From NCBI GenBank assembly GCA_965601475.1, contig OZ271832.1, forward strand, positions 5,704,001-5,768,000: a stretch of DNA of 64,000 bases. Direction: 5' to 3'. Position numbers and translations under genes: made by a program. Positions within the stretch are counted from its first letter, which is position 1, and each line of letters begins with the position of its first letter. This DNA comes from JAWPMT01 sp965601475 (GTDB lineage Bacteria; Bacteroidota; Bacteroidia; Cytophagales; Cyclobacteriaceae). Of the stretch, positions 1 to 9,362 are shown one piece after another. The notes below the pieces were generated by a model that saw nothing but the letters and a program-made list of their open reading frames with translations, was not told the DNA's origin and did no database searches.

Positions 1-685
1 GAGGGTCTTGTGCCGGATTGCTGGCTAAGGCACCTTCAAAATTTTCAAATGCCTGCTGTGGCGCATTCACCATATCGCCATAGCCTTCATTTTGAGACGT
101 ATCGGAAGGTTTCATCAGGTTGCCAAAGAAACCTGTTGGATATCCACCTGGTTCCACGATCACGGCGTCTATTCCGAAGCCTGACAATTCTACGCGGTAG
201 TTCTCTGCAAGCGCTTCCAAAGCCCATTTGGAAGCATTGTATGGCCCATAGAAGGGAAATGCAATTCTGCCCAGTAGGCTGGATACATGAATGAGCAGTC
301 CTGATCCCTGTTGTCTCAGGTAGGGCAATGCGGCTCTATTGACACGCTGCACACCAAAAACATTGACGTCAAACAGTTTCTGGAAGTCTGCTGAGGTAAA
401 CTGTTCCTGAATCCCAAGTACACCCACTCCGGCGTTGTTGACGACCACGTCAAGTCCTCCTAGTAGTTCAATGGCTTTTGCAACGCCCTTATCAACGCTT
501 TCGTCATCGGTGACATCCAGGTTCACCACATGCGCGCCGGCATTGGCCAGAGCAGCTGCTGCTTCCTTGTTCTTAGTCTCCGGATTGCGGACAGTAGCTA
601 CGACGCTGTGTCCTTGCGCTAGTAATGTATTGACGGTCAAGGCTCCAAAGCCTCCGTTTGCTCCTGTAATTAGTACTTTCGACAT
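1..685 (-). CDS. SDR-family short-chain dehydrogenase (3' end outside window)
   Basis: NAD(P)-dependent oxidoreductase of the classical short-chain dehydrogenase family. The reverse-strand frame from the ATG at 685 is open to base 1 (228 codons visible). It carries the cofactor motif TGANGGFG at residues 7-14, the NNAG motif, the catalytic serine (HVSS) and YNASK, the Tyr-x3-Lys pair. The substrate cannot be told from the sequence. The C-terminal end lies beyond the window, so nothing suggests truncation of the gene itself. It is separated from the next minus-strand gene by about 165 nt. Confidence 0.9.
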   Translation of the reverse strand, partial: MSKVLITGANGGFGALTVNTLLAQGHSVVATVRNPETKNKEAAAALANAGAHVVNLDVTDDESVDKGVAKAIELLGGLDVVVNNAGVGVLGIQEQFTSADFQKLFDVNVFGVQRVNRAALPYLRQQGSGLLIHVSSLLGRIAFPFYGPYNASKWALEALAENYRVELSGFGIDAVIVEPGGYPTGFFGNLMKPSDTSQNEGYGDMVNAPQQAFENFEGALASNPAQDP

Positions 686-850
686 AGTATTTTGTGTTTA
701 GTTTATTCCGGTTACAAAGCAAGGGAGCGGATGATTGACCGAAGTAGCCAAATCCGGGTAGGTTGTAGCTGAAATCGGATTTGACATGTCAAACCCATCA
801 GAAAAGGTGAAGAGGAACCCTAGTAGGAGGAGGGATCAGGAAAACAGCTA

Positions 851-1917
851 CTAATGACCATTCGCTTGCATAGTGGCCAGGCGTTTGATCCACCAGTCCC
901 ATTCCGACCGCGCATGGGCCTTTTCGCCGACGAGGGCGGTGGCCTTGGACCATAGCAGCATCATCGCTCCACACAGGATACCTGCTGCCTCCAGGTCGTT
1001 CCACAACCGATCTTCCAACCGATGACCCAGGTGAGCTTCCAGGCTATGCCGGTATTTTTGGAGAACGACTTCCTTGGGATCGCTAAGCCGGGTGGCATTG
1101 ACGGCCACGAACCAGCCTATATCCACGGTACATGACCGACAAAAGCCCAGTCGAGTAGACCAAGTCGATGGGAGGACATCCTAGCAAAATTGGCCATTTT
1201 GGTATCTCCATGAACCAGCGTTTTGGGCAAGTCCTTCCAACTTTCAGCCAACTTCTGTGGCTTCTGGTAGAGTAGTCTTTTCATGGAAGGTGGAAGGTTT
1301 TCTTCCGCCTTTTTCCAACCTGATTTGATGGCGTCCTGCACATTTCTCGCTGAGGCTCCTGTCTTTTCCGAGGTGTCATGGTCCAGCGGTCCCATGAGGT
1401 ATAGAAAGTCTTCGGACTGATGCAACCACGGTAGTGAAAAGAGGGCCGGCTCCTCCCAGAAACAGGCATGGACTTCAGCCATCTTGTCCAGGATCAGATC
1501 CTGATCTTGATTTGAAATGGGTTTTCGTTCGTCGGGAAACAACCCAGGGGACACATCCCTCATGAGCATACCAATTTTACCAGGTTCAATGGCAATGCAG
1601 AGGTATGGCAAATCAAATATCTCATGAATCCTCTCCGCAGCAGGCTCCACCAGGATTGCAGCCTCACGACCCAAGGTATCTCCGCTACGTTGGGAAAACC
1701 AGTCATGCTCAACATCCAGTTCCTTGAGAATAAGTTGCTGATCACTACCATTACCATGGAATGTCAATCTCGTAAAAGTAGCTCCGGAGTATCCCAGCGT
1801 GTCCAGAGTCTTCGCTTGCCACGCGGATGTGCCGGGGAACAATTCTTGAAGTGCTTTCAGGTCCTTTAATACCGAGTAGGGGATCTTTCTTGGAAGCTGG
1901 TCGTTGTTTGAGTCCAT
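851..1917 (-). pseudogene. APH/choline-kinase-like phosphotransferase, frameshifted
   Basis: A small-molecule kinase of the aminoglycoside-phosphotransferase fold. The first frame (1917 to 1117, 266 aa) holds the catalytic loop LVHGDTKMANFA and the metal-binding LLDWAFVGHV. It then hits TAG. The family-like continuation DIGWFVAVNATRL lies in the -1 frame (1126 to 851). Adding one G in the CCGTGGAT context near 1127 would join the halves into roughly 354 aa (GHVPVDIGWF), a normal length for the family. So this is either a recent single-base deletion or a sequencing error. It starts 5 nt after the sulfurtransferase stop, so the two are probably co-transcribed. Confidence 0.8.
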
Positions 1918-1922
1918 CTGGC

Positions 1923-2765
1923 TTAGGATACCAACGGTGTTTCCTCACGATTGGCCCACTCCGCCATAGAGGCATCATAGAGTTTCACCTTTTCATAGCC
2001 TAAGAGCACAAGGCAGAAAACCATAAAAGACCCGCGAATGCCAGACTGGCAATGCGAGACGATGGTTTTGTTGCGATCAACACCTGCAGCTTCCAAGAGT
2101 TGTGTCATGTGAGCTACCGAACCAAACTCCCTGGTAGGCGGAAGGTCTGAGGGTTGCAACATGCGCTTCCATTCCAGGTGAAGGGCGCCAGGGATATGTC
2201 CTCCTCTGGCGTTTTGAACATCTGAGCCGTCATATTCGCTATCAGACCTGACATCGAGCACCTGCCAGGATTCGTCGGACAAGTGCTGCATGATTTCGTC
2301 CATGGTCGCCTGTCGCCTAGGGTTGGGGCGAGGCACTATGGCTGGGATAGCAGGCGTGGCTTCATGGGGTGTGAGGGAAATGGGACCACCTTGCGTTACC
2401 CAAGCCTGCCAGCCCCCATTTAAGAGTTGAACGTTGGGGTGACCATAGAAATCCATCACCCACCAGAGTCTTGTGGCGAAATGGTTGTCCCATTCGTCAT
2501 AGAGCACCACTTGCTTGTCATTCGTGATCCCCAAGGCAGCCATCATGGCGACATAGCCTTCCTCATCCGGAAGGTACCTGGAAGCCTCACCTTCTGAAGC
2601 TCCTTTGACATAAGGATGGCCCGGGCGTGCTATGGCACCGGGAATATGACCTCTGAGGTAGGCATTCATATCCCAGTGACAATCAATAATGACAAGGTCA
2701 TCGTCTTCCAGATGTTCTTTCAGGTGTTTGCAGCTGATGAGTAAATGTGCATTTGGATGGTTCAT
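1923..2765 (-). CDS. Two-domain rhodanese-type sulfurtransferase
   Basis: 280 aa with two rhodanese domains (about 5-125 and 150-275), as in thiosulfate or 3-mercaptopyruvate sulfurtransferases, which move sulfane sulfur from a donor to a thiophilic acceptor. The C-terminal domain has the active-site loop HCQSGIRGS with its catalytic cysteine. This loop is neither the CGTGV typical of mercaptopyruvate enzymes nor the CRKGV typical of thiosulfate enzymes, so the donor is uncertain. There is no signal peptide, so it is probably cytoplasmic. It is the first gene of a two-gene unit with the broken kinase downstream. Confidence 0.88.
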   Translation of the reverse strand: MNHPNAHLLISCKHLKEHLEDDDLVIIDCHWDMNAYLRGHIPGAIARPGHPYVKGASEGEASRYLPDEEGYVAMMAALGITNDKQVVLYDEWDNHFATRLWWVMDFYGHPNVQLLNGGWQAWVTQGGPISLTPHEATPAIPAIVPRPNPRRQATMDEIMQHLSDESWQVLDVRSDSEYDGSDVQNARGGHIPGALHLEWKRMLQPSDLPPTREFGSVAHMTQLLEAAGVDRNKTIVSHCQSGIRGSFMVFCLVLLGYEKVKLYDASMAEWANREETPLVS

Positions 2766-2987
2766 AAGGATGGTTTTTAGTCTTTATAAGTTAGTCATTT
2801 GTTTATTGGTAAATGGTCCTGGCCTGGTAAAAGGGGTATTGGGGGGAAGCCAATTGGAAAAGCCTGTGCGAGCCGATATGAGTCCAGCCATCTACGCACA
2901 GCTGACGCGGGAAGGAAAAAGTATGAAACAAGAGAAACAAGAAGGATTTTCAGTTAGTCTTGTAATCAGCAATATCGACCCAACCCC

Positions 2988-4190
2988 ATGATCAAAAAGA
3001 TTCTATTGTTCGTACTGGCAGCGCTGGCGCTCAGTCTTGTCATAAGCGGCTTTTACTTCCGTGAAGAACTCGTCCGCCTCAACAAGGTCATCACCATGTT
3101 TGAACCTGAAAACATCTCAGAGAACTTCAAGTCCTTCCCTGAGTATGTCAATACGGCTGTGCTAACCAAAAGCGAGCAGCCTACCATACTACCACAAGCC
3201 GGGCATATTTCACTTCCGGAGCGCTTTCAAATGGGGGATACCGTCATCCAGACACAGGCTTTCTTGGATCATACCAACACCGATGGGTTATTGATTTACC
3301 AGGGAGACAGCGTTCGTTTTGAGTACTACGGGAATGGATTCGAAAAAACGGACATCCACATATCCTGGTCCATGTCAAAATCTCTGATCAGTATGCTCAT
3401 CGGAATTGCCCTGGAAGAAGGAAAGATCCAAAGCATTGATCAGCTCGCAATAGACTATGTGCCAGCACTGAAAGGATCTGGTTACGAGACCGTGACGATC
3501 AAAAACCTGTTGCAGATGAGCTCCGGGATCATGTTCAATGAGGATTATGGGGATTTCAATTCAGATATCAACCGAATGGGTAGATATTTCGCTCTGGGCA
3601 TGCCGATGGCCGATTTCGCTGCTTCCCTGGTCAATGAAAGGCCACCGGGAACCTACAACCATTATGTCAGCATAGATACCCAGGTACTGGGAATGGTATT
3701 GGTAAATGCCACGGGGCAATCAATTACCCAATATTCGAAGGAGAAGGTTTGGAATCCCATGGGCGCACAGGATGATGCACACTGGATCATCGACAATGCG
3801 GACATGGAGTTTGCTTTAGGTGGATTGAACGCCACCTTGAGGGATTATGCCAAGATGGGAATTCTGTTTTTGGATTCTGGCAGGTGGAGGGGTAAACAAG
3901 TCGTCCCCGAAAGTTGGGTGCTGACATCGACCAGACCTCAGGATCCGCATGTGCAGCAAAGGACGGAGAATGGCAAAAACAAAGACGGATACGGTTACCA
4001 ATGGTGGATTCCCTATGGTGCCAACGATGAATTCATGGCCATTGGCGTTTATGATCAGTTCATCTACATCGATCCCGACAAGGACGCTGTGATCGTGAAG
4101 CTCTCCAGCAACCATCACTTCAGAAAAGACTACGATCATCTGTATAAAAGGCTGAGTATTTCGCTATTCAGGAAGATCCTGGAGGGTTAG
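2988..4190 (+). CDS. Beta-lactamase-fold serine hydrolase (class C type)
   Basis: 400 aa with an N-terminal hydrophobic segment (residues 4-24) that is a signal peptide or membrane anchor. The serine-lysine nucleophile motif lies in SWSMSKSLIS, followed by a helix typical of class C beta-lactamase/esterase relatives. A Tyr-containing second motif is likely in PPGTYNHYVSIDTQ. The family includes esterases, D-amino peptidases and penicillin-binding-like hydrolases, so antibiotic resistance should not be assumed. The start at 2988 places the hydrophobic region at the N-terminus. It is transcribed away from the sulfurtransferase, with about 220 nt of shared upstream DNA. Confidence 0.85.
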   Translation: MIKKILLFVLAALALSLVISGFYFREELVRLNKVITMFEPENISENFKSFPEYVNTAVLTKSEQPTILPQAGHISLPERFQMGDTVIQTQAFLDHTNTDGLLIYQGDSVRFEYYGNGFEKTDIHISWSMSKSLISMLIGIALEEGKIQSIDQLAIDYVPALKGSGYETVTIKNLLQMSSGIMFNEDYGDFNSDINRMGRYFALGMPMADFAASLVNERPPGTYNHYVSIDTQVLGMVLVNATGQSITQYSKEKVWNPMGAQDDAHWIIDNADMEFALGGLNATLRDYAKMGILFLDSGRWRGKQVVPESWVLTSTRPQDPHVQQRTENGKNKDGYGYQWWIPYGANDEFMAIGVYDQFIYIDPDKDAVIVKLSSNHHFRKDYDHLYKRLSISLFRKILEG

Positions 4191-4340
4191 TGGGGTGACC
4201 ACCTGAGTCTCGCATCCGTTGAGGTGAATCGATGCAAGTGGTGGGGCTGAGGTTTCCCCTGGATCAGTAAAGGTAGGACCTGGAACCAGATCTGGTTTGG
4301 GCATAGATCATTTTGAGAGAGTCGACAGATGAAACAACAG

Positions 4341-5564
4341 TCACCGATTCTTCTTGTCAAGCAGCCCTAGCATCTCCATCAGTCCCCGACCATTGTGATA
4401 GGGACATTTCCAAGGTCCCACTTTGTCTTCTTCCAAATAGGGTTGACCTTGAGCGGAGACTCTGAAAAACCATTCGCCTCTCTCGTGGTCAATAATGTAT
4501 GCTTGTGTGAAATCCCAGATGGCCGTGGAAGCCTCGAGATATCTCGCCTCGCCGGTAAGGTCCCAGAGGTAGCCTAACCCTGTCATCGCCTCGATCTGCG
4601 GCCACCAATGCAGGTCCGTGTCCCACTCACCTTTTTCAGGATCGTAGGCGTTCAACACACCGTTCTTCTGATCCAGCGCTTCAATGAGAAAGATATCAGC
4701 CATTTCCTTACCAATGTCCTCACATCGCTTTATCTGCTGAGTAGATCCTAGGACACGGGCAGCCAGTAGGAGCAACCAGACCGTTTCAATATCGTGCCCA
4801 AATGAAATCTCACTGGATTGTGCTTGCCATTGTGTATCGAAAAACAACTTCAAATGATGATTGTCATGATCGATCATTTGGGTATCAAACAATGAGATCA
4901 GTTTTGATAAGGCGGTGTGTACATTTGAATCGCCACTCACCTCCAGTAGACTGGTATAAGCCTCAAGAACATGTAGATGAGTATTGGTTGACTTAGCGGT
5001 ATTTAAATCCTTGTCACTCAGACGCATATCTTCAATTGGCTCCCAGGTTTCCCCAAAGGCTTCAAAATACCCCTCATGAGCATGGTCCCAGGCTTTGTCC
5101 TCAATCAATCTGAAAAGTGAGAATGCCAAATCAAGCACCTCCTGCTTGCCACAATACTGGTAATACGCCGAGAAAGCGTAAATGGCAAAGGCCTGTGCAT
5201 ATACCTGCTTCCTTTTGTTGGTGGGATTACCCAGATGATCTAATTCCCAGAAGAAGCCTCCGTGATCTTTGTCTTGAAAATGATTGACCAGGTAGTCAAA
5301 AGCCCTAAGGCATTCTTGTTCGTAACGATCATCACCATAGAAGATGTTGGCTCGTGAAAAGGTCCACAGGATCCTGGTATTAAGGATAATGCCTTTTGGA
5401 TGATGATGATTGGTTATTCCCTGCCCATCGATTTGGCCCACGAAGCCCCCATACTCGCGATCGGGCGTCTTCGATTGCCAAAAGCCGAGCATGGCATTTA
5501 GCTCAGATGCGAGACTTTCCCGGAGCACGGTGATCTTATGGTTGTCCATGATCGAAGGGCTCAT
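4341..5564 (-). CDS. Cellobiose/mannobiose 2-epimerase (AGE family)
   Basis: 407 aa of the N-acylglucosamine/cellobiose 2-epimerase family, an (alpha/alpha)6 barrel. It should epimerise the reducing-end sugar of beta-1,4-mannobiose to give mannosylglucose. Family motifs seen include NTRILWTFSRA, GGFFWELDHLGNP, KQVYAQAFAIYAFSAYY, SFGHDIETVWLL and WWPQIEAMTG, with the conserved histidines of the active site. The start codon at 5564 overlaps the end of the GH130 gene (stop at 5536). An internal Met at 5549 would also overlap. It is the last gene of the mannan operon. The order epimerase, GH130, transporter, GH26 matches the known B. fragilis mannan cassette. Confidence 0.92.
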   Translation of the reverse strand: MSPSIMDNHKITVLRESLASELNAMLGFWQSKTPDREYGGFVGQIDGQGITNHHHPKGIILNTRILWTFSRANIFYGDDRYEQECLRAFDYLVNHFQDKDHGGFFWELDHLGNPTNKRKQVYAQAFAIYAFSAYYQYCGKQEVLDLAFSLFRLIEDKAWDHAHEGYFEAFGETWEPIEDMRLSDKDLNTAKSTNTHLHVLEAYTSLLEVSGDSNVHTALSKLISLFDTQMIDHDNHHLKLFFDTQWQAQSSEISFGHDIETVWLLLLAARVLGSTQQIKRCEDIGKEMADIFLIEALDQKNGVLNAYDPEKGEWDTDLHWWPQIEAMTGLGYLWDLTGEARYLEASTAIWDFTQAYIIDHERGEWFFRVSAQGQPYLEEDKVGPWKCPYHNGRGLMEMLGLLDKKNR

Positions 5565-6756
5565 AGTATCCTTGATTGTTATCGACGAATCCCAGGAGGG
5601 TTTTTACCGATCCATTGCTGCTCAGTTGATCCTCCGGCGTGTTTTTGCAGTAGTCCACCAGCAGGTCCAGGCGAGAGGTGGCTACATGGACCCTGGTGTC
5701 TGAGGAAGCATAGTAGATGAACACCTCACCATTGTCATCAGCTATCCAGCCATTGGAGAAGAGTACATTTCCAACATCTCCGATGATTTCTGAATCATTC
5801 GGCGCCATGAAATAGCCGGCAGGCTGATGAATTACCCGCTCAATGTCATTCAGATCCGTCATGAACAGGTAAAGCACATACCTCAATCCGGCGGCTGTAT
5901 TCCGCACGCCATGTGCCAGGTGCAACCAACCTTCTTTGGTTTTGATGGGGGATGGGCCCTGTCCATTCTTTACTTCATAGATGGTGTGGTAAACCTTGGG
6001 ATTGACAATCACCTCGCTTGTCACTTCAGGATGAGTCATGTCCTCTATATAGCCCAGTCCAATGCCACCGCCACCGCCGGTATCGATAAAGCCGTCCTGG
6101 GGACGCGTATAGATGGCATATTTGCCATTCACAAATTCCGGGTGAAGGGCCACATTGCGCTGCTGAGCAGAGGCTGAGATGAGGTCAGGTAGTCGTTCCC
6201 AGTGTTTCAGGTCTCTCGACCGAATGATCCCGGCATTGGCTACTGCCGAAGAAGTATCAGAAGTCGGTGCTTTGGGATCCTTCCTTTCGGTACAGAATAT
6301 ACCATATACGAATCCATCTTCATGATGCGTAAGCCGCATGTCATACACGTTGATGTCCGGATCTTCTGCCTGGGGCAAAATAATCGGTCGATCCCAAAAC
6401 CTAAATTTCTCAATGGCATTCTCACTTTCGGCGAAGGCAAAAAATGACTTCCTGTCCTTTCCTTCCACACGAGCGAGTAACAAATATTTACCCTGCCATT
6501 TGATGGCACCCGCGTTGAACACGGCGTTGATACCGAATCGTTCCAGTAGGTGCGGATTGGTGGTTGGGTTCAGGTCGTATCGCCAATGTAAAGGCGCGTG
6601 CTCAGCAGTTAAGATAGGGTACTGATATCGGGAAAAAAGATGCGAAGGATCCAGCTGGGCGACGTTCTTTCTTTGGATCAACTGTTCGTATCTATCGAAC
6701 ATCGACTGTATAGATTTTTTATCGTTTGTTATGGTTTGCATAGTGATATTGATCAT
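5536..6756 (-). CDS. GH130 4-O-beta-D-mannosyl-D-glucose phosphorylase
   Basis: 406 aa. It closely follows the GH130_1 mannosylglucose phosphorylase pattern as I know it from B. fragilis: RYQYPILTAEHAPLHWRYDL, NAVFNAGAIKW, NVYDMRLTHHEDG with the presumed catalytic Asp, FCTERKDPKAP, TRPQDGFIDTGGGGG and HLAHGVRNTAAGLRYVLYL. It splits Man-Glc with phosphate into mannose-1-phosphate and glucose, saving ATP. There is no signal peptide, so it is cytoplasmic. The start at 6756 lies 3 nt after the symporter stop at 6760; Met6 is an alternative. It works directly after the epimerase encoded next to it. Confidence 0.94.
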   Translation of the reverse strand: MINITMQTITNDKKSIQSMFDRYEQLIQRKNVAQLDPSHLFSRYQYPILTAEHAPLHWRYDLNPTTNPHLLERFGINAVFNAGAIKWQGKYLLLARVEGKDRKSFFAFAESENAIEKFRFWDRPIILPQAEDPDINVYDMRLTHHEDGFVYGIFCTERKDPKAPTSDTSSAVANAGIIRSRDLKHWERLPDLISASAQQRNVALHPEFVNGKYAIYTRPQDGFIDTGGGGGIGLGYIEDMTHPEVTSEVIVNPKVYHTIYEVKNGQGPSPIKTKEGWLHLAHGVRNTAAGLRYVLYLFMTDLNDIERVIHQPAGYFMAPNDSEIIGDVGNVLFSNGWIADDNGEVFIYYASSDTRVHVATSRLDLLVDYCKNTPEDQLSSNGSVKTLLGFVDNNQGYYEPFDHGQP

Positions 6757-6759
6757 AGG

Positions 6760-8139
6760 TTAGGAGGCTCTTCTTTCTGTCAAATCCAAATTGATCTTCT
6801 CCATAAAGGCGTCATTGAGTTTATAGAAAACCAGGAAAAATGCTGAAAGGCAGGCGCCTACGGCAGGTAGGATGCTCATCATCATCCGGATGCCTTTTTG
6901 AGCCTCTTGCGTCTGTTCCATATTCGCTTCAAAGCCGTAATAGGCCAATATCCATCCCGTCAGGGCGCCTCCCAGGGTCCAGCCCATCTTCTGTGACATG
7001 GAGGACGAGGAGAAAATCAGCCCGGTGGCTCGTCGACCTGTTTTCCATTCGGAGTAATCTGCGATATCTGCATACATGGACCACAACAGTGGAAAGATGA
7101 TCCCTGCACACGTACTGATCAGAAACTGGAAGATGAAGATAATGCTCACCTGGTCAGCGCGGAAAAAATAGAATAGGGCGCTCATTACCGCTGCCAATGC
7201 CATGGCACCAATGAAAGTGTTCTTCTTCCCGATAAGTGCCGATACCGGTTTCGCCAGTAATACGCCCAGGATATTGGCCATTTGACCAAGAACCAGGTAG
7301 AGCGTGCTAAAGGTAATCGTCACCTGGACCACCGGGAGTTGAAATGCCTCTTGGGAGACCACATAGTATTTAAAGTAATAGATCGTGGACCCATCACGAA
7401 TGGAGTTGAAAATGAGGGTGCATATTCCGGCACCCAGCAATATGAACCAGGGCTTGTTCTTCGCGAGATCCTTGAGATCATCTTTCAAGGAGGTTTCTTG
7501 CGAAGCTGATGGTGTTATGCGTTCCCTCGTCAGCAGGAATGTGCCTATGAAAAGCAATGCCGCGATGAAGCTATAAATCGTCATGGTTTGCTGCCACCCT
7601 GTCTGAGGGTTTTCCCCTTTTCCGCCCAGTAACTCAGCGAGCGGTTCAGCGGTGGCCAATACCAATATGCTGCCGGCAAAGGCAAACAAAAACCTGTAAG
7701 AAGCCAGGGATGTTCGGTCTTCCAGGTCGGAAGTCATCACCCCCAATAATGAAGAGTAGGGGACGTTTACAGCCGTATATGCGATCATCATAGCGCAGTA
7801 GGTCAGGTAGGCATAGACGATCTTTTGATTGATCGTGAAATCGGGAGTAGTGAAGAGCAAGATCCCCAGCAGCCCAAAAGGAGCAGCTATCCAAAGCAGG
7901 TAGGGCCTGAATTTTCCATACCTGGTAGTCGTCCTGTCTGCAATAATGCCCATCAACGGATCATTGAGGCCATCAAAGATTCGGGTGATCAGGAACATCG
8001 TACCTACTACCGCAGCTGGGATTCCAAATACATCGGTATAAAAAAACAGCAGATAGACGCTGAACATCTTCCAGAACATCGATGAGGAAAAGTCGCCCAG
8101 CCCATAACCCACTTTTTCTTTGAGTTGCAGTTTCTCCAT
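6760..8139 (-). CDS. GPH-family cation:sugar symporter
   Basis: 459 aa polytopic membrane protein with about 12 hydrophobic segments. It belongs to the glycoside-pentoside-hexuronide cation symporter family: KVGYGLGDFSSSMFWKM at the N-terminus, RIFDGLNDPLMG, and RYGKFRPYLLW in the first cytoplasmic loop. It most likely imports mannobiose or short manno-oligosaccharides for the epimerase and phosphorylase. It starts 1 nt from the GH26 stop and ends 3 nt before GH130, indicating tight co-translation. Substrate is inferred from context only. Confidence 0.9.
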   Translation of the reverse strand: MEKLQLKEKVGYGLGDFSSSMFWKMFSVYLLFFYTDVFGIPAAVVGTMFLITRIFDGLNDPLMGIIADRTTTRYGKFRPYLLWIAAPFGLLGILLFTTPDFTINQKIVYAYLTYCAMMIAYTAVNVPYSSLLGVMTSDLEDRTSLASYRFLFAFAGSILVLATAEPLAELLGGKGENPQTGWQQTMTIYSFIAALLFIGTFLLTRERITPSASQETSLKDDLKDLAKNKPWFILLGAGICTLIFNSIRDGSTIYYFKYYVVSQEAFQLPVVQVTITFSTLYLVLGQMANILGVLLAKPVSALIGKKNTFIGAMALAAVMSALFYFFRADQVSIIFIFQFLISTCAGIIFPLLWSMYADIADYSEWKTGRRATGLIFSSSSMSQKMGWTLGGALTGWILAYYGFEANMEQTQEAQKGIRMMMSILPAVGACLSAFFLVFYKLNDAFMEKINLDLTERRAS

Positions 8140-8140
8140 G

Positions 8141-9358
8141 CTATTTGATTTTTTTGATCTGTTTCAGAAACATGGTGTTGTCCAGTGATTCATAGTCGGT
8201 AAAACTGGGAGCACTTACATGTCCGGGATATGGACCATAGTGATGAGTCCGGTTGGCATTGCGCCAAAAAAGTGCCCATGAAACGCCAGACTCAGCGACC
8301 TGAGGATGTAGTACTTCCGTCCACCAGGTGGCATTGGGTATGGCTTCCCAACCTCCTTCCGTCATGGCAAAGGGCTTGTCTTTTGATCGAGCGATTGCTG
8401 CCAGCATCCCCAGATTGCTTTGCAACAACCGTTCGTAATCTGAGATGGTGGACTTCTGGTAGAGGTCAATGCCAAGCATATCAACGTAACCATCTCCGGG
8501 ATAGAATTTCAAGTATTCCGCTTCATCAGCTACCGTATCAGGAGAATAGCAAAAAAGCAGATTATGTACCTGGTAGGTCCGAGTAAGTAGTTGATAGGTT
8601 TCTTTCCAGAGCTTTTGATATTCCTCTGGTGTACAGTTGTCATTACCCCACCAAAACCATGAACCGTTCATCTCATGAAAGGGCCGGAAAACAATGGGAA
8701 TTGGTTTGCCGCTGCTCGTTTTTAATGCCTTCATGAAATCCGCGACCTCCTTCACCCAGGCGCGGTAAATGTCATGTTTTGAACCACCTGTAAGAATCTC
8801 TGGCACTACGGGTGTAGGATCCCAGGCTGTACCTCCTGTGACGGGATTGTTGGGGTGCCAGCTGATGGTAACAATGCCTCCCTTACGATGGGCCTGCCTG
8901 ATCAACTCCGACATCAGAGCGAAGTCTACTGAATCAAGGTTTTGAGAACGTCCCAATTCGATATCACCAATTTCGAATCCATAGACCGCTGGATAATCAC
9001 CTGTGACATCTGAAACATCACTCTTCTTTAACTTGCCATCATTTTTCCACCCAATGCCATATGCCGTAGCATCCTGGTGACCAAAAGCATAGCCATAACG
9101 AGGGATTTCTTCTATACGTTTCAATAAGTGCCTGGTGGCCAATGTGGCATCGGGGTCTGCCACCTTCGACCCCTTAGCTTGACGCATCAGTGTGCTTCGA
9201 CAGCCATTTGTGAAGAGGAGAAGCAGGGACAAGCCGACTATTTGAACGAAATGACGTGAATGCCTGATTTGTTTGGGTTTCCGTGGATTCTCCTCATGTC
9301 GATCATGGATATCCTTGATTTCCTTTATCATATCTGGGAGTTGCAGAGCGAGTCTCAT
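8141..9358 (-). CDS. GH26 beta-mannanase lipoprotein
   Basis: 405 aa, secreted. A hydrophobic stretch ends in LLLLFTNGC, a plausible lipobox, so the enzyme is probably a surface or periplasmic lipoprotein. The GH26 barrel shows YAFGHQDATAYG, the acid/base glutamate in FRPFHEMNGSWFWWG and the nucleophile glutamate in AMTEGGWEA. It should cut beta-1,4-mannan to mannobiose. The n-region before the hydrophobic segment is unusually long (about 38 residues from 9358). Met10 is an alternative start, and the true start is unsure. It lies between the nucleoside hydrolase (4 nt gap) and the symporter. Confidence 0.92.
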   Translation of the reverse strand: MRLALQLPDMIKEIKDIHDRHEENPRKPKQIRHSRHFVQIVGLSLLLLFTNGCRSTLMRQAKGSKVADPDATLATRHLLKRIEEIPRYGYAFGHQDATAYGIGWKNDGKLKKSDVSDVTGDYPAVYGFEIGDIELGRSQNLDSVDFALMSELIRQAHRKGGIVTISWHPNNPVTGGTAWDPTPVVPEILTGGSKHDIYRAWVKEVADFMKALKTSSGKPIPIVFRPFHEMNGSWFWWGNDNCTPEEYQKLWKETYQLLTRTYQVHNLLFCYSPDTVADEAEYLKFYPGDGYVDMLGIDLYQKSTISDYERLLQSNLGMLAAIARSKDKPFAMTEGGWEAIPNATWWTEVLHPQVAESGVSWALFWRNANRTHHYGPYPGHVSAPSFTDYESLDNTMFLKQIKKIK

Positions 9359-9362
9359 CTGC

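Noticed and set aside
2689..2991. ORF overlapping the serine hydrolase start
   Set aside because: It lies mostly antisense to the sulfurtransferase and has no recognisable protein features.
2988..4190. Antibiotic-resistance beta-lactamase
   Set aside because: The fold is shared by many esterases and peptidases and no resistance context is present.
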